This document shows positions 22,537 through 27,754 of a DNA stretch of 27,754 nucleotides, piece after piece. Location: the NCBI GenBank assembly GCA_045105695.1, contig JBGCDT010000511.1:1-27754 (forward strand), written 5' to 3'. Each line of letters begins with the position of its first letter. The stretch's first letter is position 1. The DNA comes from CALGLS01 sp045105695. Lineage in GTDB: Bacteria; Bacteroidota; Bacteroidia; Chitinophagales; Saprospiraceae. The notes under the pieces are model-generated. The model was given only the letters and a program-made list of their open reading frames with translations, did no database searches and was not told the DNA's origin. Position numbers and translations under genes: made by a program.

Positions 22537-22551
22537 ATACCTTAGCGGTAT
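22537..22551. repeat. Small inverted repeat upstream of porZ
   Basis: ATACC-TTAGC-GGTAT, 34 bp before the porZ ATG and overlapping a degenerate -7-like TAGTTTTA. It could be an operator; a 5-bp arm is also common by chance. Confidence 0.25.
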
Positions 22552-22585
22552 AGTTTTATTACAACTTATAACAGCATTAAAACAT

Positions 22586-24976
22586 ATGCAACTTCCAAAA
22601 TCAACTACAGCAACTCACTACTGCTTCTTATTTGTTTTTTCTTTGCTGAGCTTGTCCTCCGCTACGGCTCAAGAGGATTTGCGTATTGGTCAATGGCGCG
22701 CTCATCTGCCCTACCAATTAGCGCACTATCTAGCTCAGAGTCCTACTAAAATCTATGCGACTACAGAAGAATCCATCTACTCGATAGATAAGTCCTCAGA
22801 TGAGGTAGAGTTTTTATCTAAAGTAGAGGGCCTGAGTGATGTCGGGATGAACCTTATTAAGTACGACCCTTTCAATGAAAAGCTAATTGCTGTTTACAAC
22901 AATAGTAATATTGATTTGATTGATGATCAAAACATTATCAACCTACCTTTTATTACAACGAGTCAGGGAGCTGGTGACAAGCAGGTTTATGATCTTTTTG
23001 TGGAAGATGAAAACACGACCTATATGGCGATGGGCTTTGGCTTGAAAGAACTCAATGTGAAGAATCAGGAGTTCGGAGATGAGACAAAAGCAGATATACG
23101 ATTCAATACCGTAGTGGTTTATAAAAATGCAGTCTATGCTGGTACCGATGAAGGTATCTATCGCTTTGACAGAGCAACCAAAACAAATATTCAAGACTTT
23201 GGAGAATGGGACTTCCTAGGTAGTGATGAAGGCTTTCCTGAGGACTATAGTGTTTCCACTATGGCCGTTTTTGAAGACAACCTGTATACTAATATCGGTG
23301 CGGATCTCTACCGCTACGATGGCAACAGCTTAGACTCTATCTTATCAAAAGAAAATAACTATGTTCATTATCTGAATGGAGATAGTCGCCGTCTGGTCAT
23401 TGGTATGCGTTGTTGTATTCCCGATGACAACTGCGATTGTTCTAACGATTGTACAACTAACTGTAATAGCATTGTATACTTTAGAAAAACAGATGGTACT
23501 ATTACTAATAACGGGGCTGGTTGTGCCAACAGAACAAGGTATGCTATCGAAGATGAAAAGGGCCAGGTTTGGTATGCCGATGATTGGAGAAGACTTCGTA
23601 TGGGGCCTGCGTTTTATAAAGATTGTGAGACTCAGCTTTCTTATAATTCTCCGCTTACTTCTTCTGTGTCCGAAATTGTTATTCATGAAGAAGACATGTG
23701 GGTCAGTACCACCAGACAATCTATTCTCAATAAAACGGACCCCTCTGGTTTGTTCTCTTTTATCGACAACGAATGGACCAACTACATTACTGATCAAGAA
23801 GGAGCGTTAGAAGGTCTTAATGGATTTATTACGCTCGCAGTAAACCCTTCCAATAAAAATGTTTACGCCGGGACTATTGATGATGGGCTTGTAGAGTTCG
23901 TTTTAGATACTGATGATTCTGGCAATCAATCTTATAAAGCTACAGTCAGGTATACTGAAGGAAACTCTACGCTAAGAAGTTCTTCTCTTACGGAAAGAGT
24001 GCGAGTCACTGGTTTAGAATTTGACAACGAAAATAATCTATGGGCCGTCAATTACGGAGCGCAGCAACCCTTGTCTGTTTTCAAAAACGATGGTACCTGG
24101 TCAAACGACTTCATAAATATTCCTTTCCAAAACGTACGCTATCTGGTCGTTGATGACCTGGGGTACAAGTGGTTTGCAGTTGATGGTTCAGGTCAGGCCT
24201 TAGTCGTCTATGATGACAATGGTACACTGGACGACTCCTCAGATGATCGCTTCCGAACATTTAGCTCTTCAAATTCTGAAATATCCAGCAATTTTGTTTT
24301 CAGTTTAGAAAAAGACCTTGATGGTGACATCTGGGTTGGAACGACCGAAGGGATTGTGATTTTCGAATGTGGTGCAAATGTCTTTGACGAAAGTTGCAGA
24401 GGTTCCAGACGAATTTTGGAAGTAGATGGCTTCAATGCTTATTTGCTGGAAAGTGAAGAAGTATCCGCTATAGCAGTTGATGGAGCAAATAGAAAATGGG
24501 TAGGGACTGGTAATGGTGTTTTTGTCTTAGCCCCTAACGGCGAAGAACAACTTGCATTTTTTGATAAATCCAACAGTCCTATTTTCGATAATCAAATCAA
24601 TACCATTGCCGTCAATCAAATTAATGGAGAAGTTTTTATCGGTACCGCCAAGGGACTGCTATCCTACCGTAGTGATGCGGTAAAAGGCGGCTCCACTAAC
24701 AGTTCTAATGCTTTGGTTTTTCCAAACCCGGTACGACCGGAGTATGATGGCCCTATTGCAATAAAAGGTCTTGCCAGAGATGCCAATGTAAAAATTACAG
24801 ATGTAAACGGGCAATTGATTTATGAGACAACAGCACTAGGAGGTCAGGCCATTTGGGATGGACGTGATTACAATGGTCGTAAAGCAAGCTCCGGAGTATA
24901 TCTTGTATTCAGTACGAATGCATTAAATCTGAATTCTCCGGATGCAATTGTTGGAAAGATTCTTTTTATGAAATAG
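22586..24976 (+). CDS. porZ: PorZ-like type IX secretion system surface protein
   Basis: 796 residues: signal peptide (about 1-29, ending ATAQ), the PorZ-type start LRIGQWRAHLPYQLAHYLAQ (32-51), two beta-propellers built of two-component-regulator-type repeats (about 50-370 and 370-690), and a C-terminal T9SS sorting-type beta-sandwich (about 703-796, NALVFPNPVRPEYDG... ending KILFMK). In Porphyromonas gingivalis, PorZ is part of the surface attachment complex and presents A-LPS to the PorU sortase. GLSDVGMNLIKYDP and NSNIDLI match the PorZ first-propeller style. A Cys-rich insert (276-313, seven Cys) is unusual. The gene is preceded by the leu terminator and is convergent with bshA, 13 bp apart. 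Function is inferred from family resemblance. Confidence 0.88.
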   Translation: MQLPKSTTATHYCFLFVFSLLSLSSATAQEDLRIGQWRAHLPYQLAHYLAQSPTKIYATTEESIYSIDKSSDEVEFLSKVEGLSDVGMNLIKYDPFNEKLIAVYNNSNIDLIDDQNIINLPFITTSQGAGDKQVYDLFVEDENTTYMAMGFGLKELNVKNQEFGDETKADIRFNTVVVYKNAVYAGTDEGIYRFDRATKTNIQDFGEWDFLGSDEGFPEDYSVSTMAVFEDNLYTNIGADLYRYDGNSLDSILSKENNYVHYLNGDSRRLVIGMRCCIPDDNCDCSNDCTTNCNSIVYFRKTDGTITNNGAGCANRTRYAIEDEKGQVWYADDWRRLRMGPAFYKDCETQLSYNSPLTSSVSEIVIHEEDMWVSTTRQSILNKTDPSGLFSFIDNEWTNYITDQEGALEGLNGFITLAVNPSNKNVYAGTIDDGLVEFVLDTDDSGNQSYKATVRYTEGNSTLRSSSLTERVRVTGLEFDNENNLWAVNYGAQQPLSVFKNDGTWSNDFINIPFQNVRYLVVDDLGYKWFAVDGSGQALVVYDDNGTLDDSSDDRFRTFSSSNSEISSNFVFSLEKDLDGDIWVGTTEGIVIFECGANVFDESCRGSRRILEVDGFNAYLLESEEVSAIAVDGANRKWVGTGNGVFVLAPNGEEQLAFFDKSNSPIFDNQINTIAVNQINGEVFIGTAKGLLSYRSDAVKGGSTNSSNALVFPNPVRPEYDGPIAIKGLARDANVKITDVNGQLIYETTALGGQAIWDGRDYNGRKASSGVYLVFSTNALNLNSPDAIVGKILFMK

Positions 24977-24989
24977 AATTGGTATTCCT

Positions 24990-26147
24990 CTAAATGTTAT
25001 CCGCTACAGGTTTTGTTGCGATTGCTTCTTTTATGATTTTTTCATAATAAGCTTCGTAATGAGGTAGGATATGTTCGATATCAAATCGTTCCGCTTGCGC
25101 TAGAGCATTCGCTCTGAATTGCTGTAACTTTTCTTCATCCGTTAATAGAGAAATTGCGTGAGCTGCCATTCCTTCAACATCTCCTATGCTACTCAAATAG
25201 CCTGTCTCTCCATGAATATTAATCTCCGGTAATCCTCCAACATCCGAGGAGATTACAGGCACCTCGCAAGCCATGGCTTCCAGCGCCGCCAGTCCAAAAC
25301 TCTCTGATGCAGATGGCATAATGAATAAATCAGAAACTGCTAACAATTCTTCTACAGCATCTTGTTTACCTAAGAAACGAATCTCATGACAAAGACCAAC
25401 TTGTCGGCAAAGGCTCTCTAGATTCTGTCGCTCTGGTCCATCTCCGATAAGCAATAATTTGCAAGGTACTTTTTCATAGACCTTTTGGAAAATGTAGATA
25501 ACGTCTTCTACTCGTTTCACCTTTCTAAAGTTAGAAACGTGTGTCAAGATTTTTTCTCCGTTAGGAGCAATTGCTTTTTTGAAATGATCCTTATTCGTTT
25601 TGCGGAAGCGATCGAAATCAATAAAATTGTAAATGACTTCAATTTCATTTTTGACATCAAACGTATCATAAGTTTGCGTCCTCAAACTTTTGGAAACAGC
25701 CGTTACGCCATCGGATTTATTTATTGAGAAGGAAACAACTGGAGAAAACGCATTGTTAGAACCTACGAGTGTGATATCGGTTCCATGCAGTGTGGTGATG
25801 ACTGGGATGTAGCGACCTTCCTGCAAAAGAATTTTCTTTGCCATGTAAGCTACAGTAGCGTGAGGAATTGCATAATGAACATGTAGTACATCCAGCTCTT
25901 CATATTTCACAACAGCAACTAATTTGCTAGCAAGCGCAGTATCGTAAGGAGCATATTCGAATAAAGGGTAGTCCGCAGCATTCACCTCATGGTAATAAAT
26001 ATTCTCCTGAAAGTGAGTCAACCGGGCAGGCTGCCGATAAGTGATAAAATGCACCTGATGGCCACGACGTGCCAAGCCTTTTCCCAACTCAGTAGCTACT
26101 ACACCGCTTCCTCCGTAAGTGGGGTAGCATACGATTCCTATTTTCAT
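24990..26147 (-). CDS. bshA: N-acetyl-alpha-D-glucosaminyl L-malate synthase
   Basis: 385 residues, GT-B glycosyltransferase of family GT4. BshA joins UDP-GlcNAc to L-malate, the first step of bacillithiol synthesis. The N terminus MKIGIVCYPTYGGSGVVATELG is characteristic of BshA, with HYAIPHA, TTLHGTDITLVG and the C-domain motif SASESFGLAALEAMACEVPVI holding the nucleotide-sugar-binding Glu residues. Bacillithiol use is known in Bacteroidota. bshB and bshC are not nearby. A stable hairpin (26186-26216) lies in the leader 38 bp before the ATG. Convergent with porZ. Confidence 0.95.
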   Translation of the reverse strand: MKIGIVCYPTYGGSGVVATELGKGLARRGHQVHFITYRQPARLTHFQENIYYHEVNAADYPLFEYAPYDTALASKLVAVVKYEELDVLHVHYAIPHATVAYMAKKILLQEGRYIPVITTLHGTDITLVGSNNAFSPVVSFSINKSDGVTAVSKSLRTQTYDTFDVKNEIEVIYNFIDFDRFRKTNKDHFKKAIAPNGEKILTHVSNFRKVKRVEDVIYIFQKVYEKVPCKLLLIGDGPERQNLESLCRQVGLCHEIRFLGKQDAVEELLAVSDLFIMPSASESFGLAALEAMACEVPVISSDVGGLPEINIHGETGYLSSIGDVEGMAAHAISLLTDEEKLQQFRANALAQAERFDIEHILPHYEAYYEKIIKEAIATKPVADNI

Positions 26148-26444
26148 GATTTTATTTTGCTATTAGTCTGAAGTATGTATGCATGGGCCTAGAGATTCCA
26201 ACAATCTCTTTTGGCCTGTAAAGGAAATGCTTTTTTATTGGAAAGGTTCAATAATACAGAAGGCTCTTTTTACAATTTTTATCAAATATCACTAAGCCAA
26301 TGAACACCCATCTAATCTGCACTCTTAAGCATAGCTGTTGAACAATAAATGCAAATACTGAAAATTAGGCTCAATATTATCATATAGAACTTATCAGCAA
26401 CGACAACCTATAGCTATAACTGTATAAACATTTCATAAGATGCT
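26148..26444. other. 297-bp divergent intergenic region, bshA / MerR regulator
   Basis: Holds the bshA leader hairpin (26186-26216). No exact TAnnTTTG was found on either strand; GATATTTG near 26290 (minus) is the nearest. The rest is AT-rich without ORFs or repeats. Confidence 0.45.
26186..26216 (-). other. Leader hairpin upstream of bshA
   Basis: Inner arms AGAGATT (26191-26197) and AATCTCT (26203-26209), 5-nt loop, and outer GGCC/GGCC arms (26186-26189, 26213-26216) across a small asymmetric internal loop. No T tract follows on the minus strand, so it is not an evident terminator; a regulatory or protein-binding role is possible. Confidence 0.6.
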
Positions 26445-27368
26445 GTGTTAAAACTAAAAATAGAACACATTTTGGCTATTTACACTATTAAAGATCTGGA
26501 GACCCTTTGTGGGATAAAAGCACACACCATTCGTATATGGGAGAGTCGCTACCAGCTGGTCGTACCTAGCCGTACGCAGACCAATATTCGTTTCTATAAG
26601 GAGAATGACCTAAAAGACTTACTCAATATTGCTACGCTCAATAAGAATGGTTACAAGATTTCTACCATTGCACAAATGAGTAAAGAGGACATCCACGAGA
26701 AGGTGAGTGAGCTATCTGTGGTTTCCTTTGACAGTGATGCTCAAATCAATACACTGACAATGGCGATGATCGAGATGAGTGAGAAAAAGTTCGATCATAT
26801 TCTGACAAAAAGCACAAAAGATATTGGCTTCGAAAGAACCATGCTGGAGTTGGTCTTCCCCTTTCTGGAAAAGCTGGGTGTGCTTTGGCTGACTGGTTCT
26901 ATTAACCCAGTACAGGAAAATTTCGTCAGTTGTCTGATACGTCAAAAGATGTGTACAGCCATTGACACGCTTCCTATTTGTGATAAGAAGGATGCAAAGC
27001 ATTTCTTACTCTACTTAGCAGAAGGTGAAAATCAGGAACTGAGTATGCTATTCATGCAGTACATGATTAAGTCCAGAGGAATGAAAGCAACTTACCTCGG
27101 TCTAAATACCAGCCTCATAGACTTACAAGACGCTAGTACAATCTGCAAGCCTACGCACCTATATTCCATCATTTCTGAAAACTACACTCATCAACCAATA
27201 CAGAAGTACATCGACAAGCTATCTCAGGCCTTTGAAAAATGCGAAGTACTATTATCAGGTTATCAGGTGACCGTACAAACCGTTAGTTGTCCTTCAAATA
27301 TTTCTGTCATACCAGGACTAAAGGAGACCATCGATCTACTCGATGAGCTGAAGAATCCGACTTCATAG
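26445..27368 (+). CDS. MerR-family regulator with CarH-like C-terminal domain lacking the B12 ligand
   Basis: 307 residues from GTG 26445: a MerR winged-helix domain (about 10-80, YTIKDLETLCGIKAHTIRIW), then a helical bundle and a Rossmann-like cobalamin-binding-type domain (about 185-300). In B12-dependent CarH/LitR proteins the bundle has W-x(9)-EH and the Rossmann domain ExHxxG. Here the first reads Trp148-x(9)-Glu158-Asn159 and the second EGENQELS with Gln197 at the ligand position, though YLG (217-219) is kept. It is therefore probably not a B12 light sensor. Relatives regulate carotenoid genes. No ATG lies in frame near the start. TTG at 26472 would give MAIYTIKDLE, closer to typical relatives, so either start is possible. 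Confidence 0.85.
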   Translation: MLKLKIEHILAIYTIKDLETLCGIKAHTIRIWESRYQLVVPSRTQTNIRFYKENDLKDLLNIATLNKNGYKISTIAQMSKEDIHEKVSELSVVSFDSDAQINTLTMAMIEMSEKKFDHILTKSTKDIGFERTMLELVFPFLEKLGVLWLTGSINPVQENFVSCLIRQKMCTAIDTLPICDKKDAKHFLLYLAEGENQELSMLFMQYMIKSRGMKATYLGLNTSLIDLQDASTICKPTHLYSIISENYTHQPIQKYIDKLSQAFEKCEVLLSGYQVTVQTVSCPSNISVIPGLKETIDLLDELKNPTS

Positions 27369-27467
27369 ATTATTTTATCACTCTTCATATAACTTAAGCT
27401 TTGTACAAAACTAATCAGCTACTGAAAAGTTATACCTAAAAGTAATCCCGCAATTATTAATAATTCA

Positions 27468-27475
27468 TAGCTTTG
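27468..27475 (+). promoter_or_regulatory. Predicted -7 element of the YceI-like gene
   Basis: TAGCTTTG, a perfect TAnnTTTG, followed 4 bp later by an imperfect inverted repeat (27479-27517) with arms centred on AACAG/CTGTT and outer TTGA..TTCG / CGAA..TCAA. No -33 TTTG is visible at the usual distance. The implied leader is about 85 nt. Confidence 0.4.
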
Positions 27476-27565
27476 CGCTTGAATTCGTTTAACAGAGTAA
27501 CTGTTCAATCGAATCAACTCAATATATTATTCACCTTTTTATATCACATTCAAATCAACTAATTC

Positions 27566-27754
27566 ATGAAGACTGCAATTAGATTCACCTTATTTTTAAT
27601 GGTCCTCGGACTTACTTTCGCTTCTTGTAAAAGCAAAACAGATGGCAAAGCTGCTAAAACCGGCGACGCTGTTGAAACCAACACAACTAAAGCTGCTGAT
27701 GCGGTAACCTACATGGTAGATCCTGCTAAAAGCCAAATCATCTGGACAGGTGCA
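27566..27754 (+). CDS. YceI-family lipoprotein (partial, 3' end beyond window)
   Basis: The first 63 codons run to the right edge. They show a lipoprotein signal with the Cys in LTFASC (Cys21), a low-complexity Lys/Ala/Thr-rich linker, and YMVDPAKSQIIWTGA, the usual first strand of YceI proteins. YceI folds as a lipocalin-like barrel that binds a polyisoprenoid lipid, and related proteins are induced by stress. The MerR gene lies 197 bp upstream on the same strand. Confidence 0.75.
   Translation, partial: MKTAIRFTLFLMVLGLTFASCKSKTDGKAAKTGDAVETNTTKAADAVTYMVDPAKSQIIWTGA

Noticed and set aside
1..27754. CRISPR arrays, insertion sequences, prophage or tRNA-flanked islands
   Set aside because: No regularly spaced long repeats, transposase, integrase or tRNA sequence was seen; gene content is conserved core.

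Overview
The window looks like a chromosomal segment of a free-living Bacteroidota, most likely Saprospiria-like. Four things point there: promoters of the TAnnTTTG type, a PorZ-like type IX secretion component, BshA of bacillithiol synthesis, and a 1108-residue SecA ending in a SEC-C zinc motif. DNA is AT-rich (roughly 40% GC by eye). No tRNA, rRNA, CRISPR array, insertion sequence or phage gene was seen. Most genes are conserved housekeeping genes, so the novelty lies in small regulatory structures, repeats and lost catalytic residues.

Layout. 1-762 (-) is a lipoprotein M15 peptidase cut by the left edge. 822-2708 (+) is a secreted CocE/NonD-type hydrolase. 2993-4993 (-) is a membrane-anchored CHAT-domain protein whose catalytic residues appear lost. 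5157-5696 (-) is an ECF sigma factor, and both of these last two have a U-tract terminator. 6021-13760 (-) is an envelope and housekeeping run read in the order secA, SPOR protein, rodA, tgt, LptF/LptG-type permease. 14080-16114 (+) is an overlapping pair, an FkbM methyltransferase and an O-antigen ligase/polymerase-like protein with an in-frame 17-T tract. 16063-17619 (-) is a helical-repeat protein of unknown function whose 3' end overlaps the ligase gene antisense. 17845-22362 (+) is a leuA-leuC-leuD-leuB operon with a clear terminator. 22586-24976 (+) is porZ, convergent with bshA (24990-26147, -). 26445-27368 (+) is a MerR/CarH-like regulator lacking the cobalamin ligand. 27566-27754 (+) is the start of a YceI-type lipoprotein cut by the right edge.

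How the genes fit together. The leu operon encodes the leucine-specific pathway from 2-oxoisovalerate and acetyl-CoA to 2-oxoisocaproate. Its LeuA lacks the C-terminal leucine-sensing domain and its leader carries a small ORF that overlaps the leuA start codon. SecA, PorZ and the surface-glycan genes all serve export and the cell surface. RodA and the SPOR protein serve peptidoglycan.

Most notable observations: a homopolymer that could switch the ligase gene on and off; a 41-bp dispersed hairpin repeat in two inverted copies (inside the ligase CDS and between leuD and leuB); an 11-bp motif shared by the sigma-factor and CHAT promoters, part of a 21/22-bp phased array; several inverted repeats placed right beside predicted -7 boxes; and loss of key residues in the CHAT protein, Tgt and the MerR regulator.
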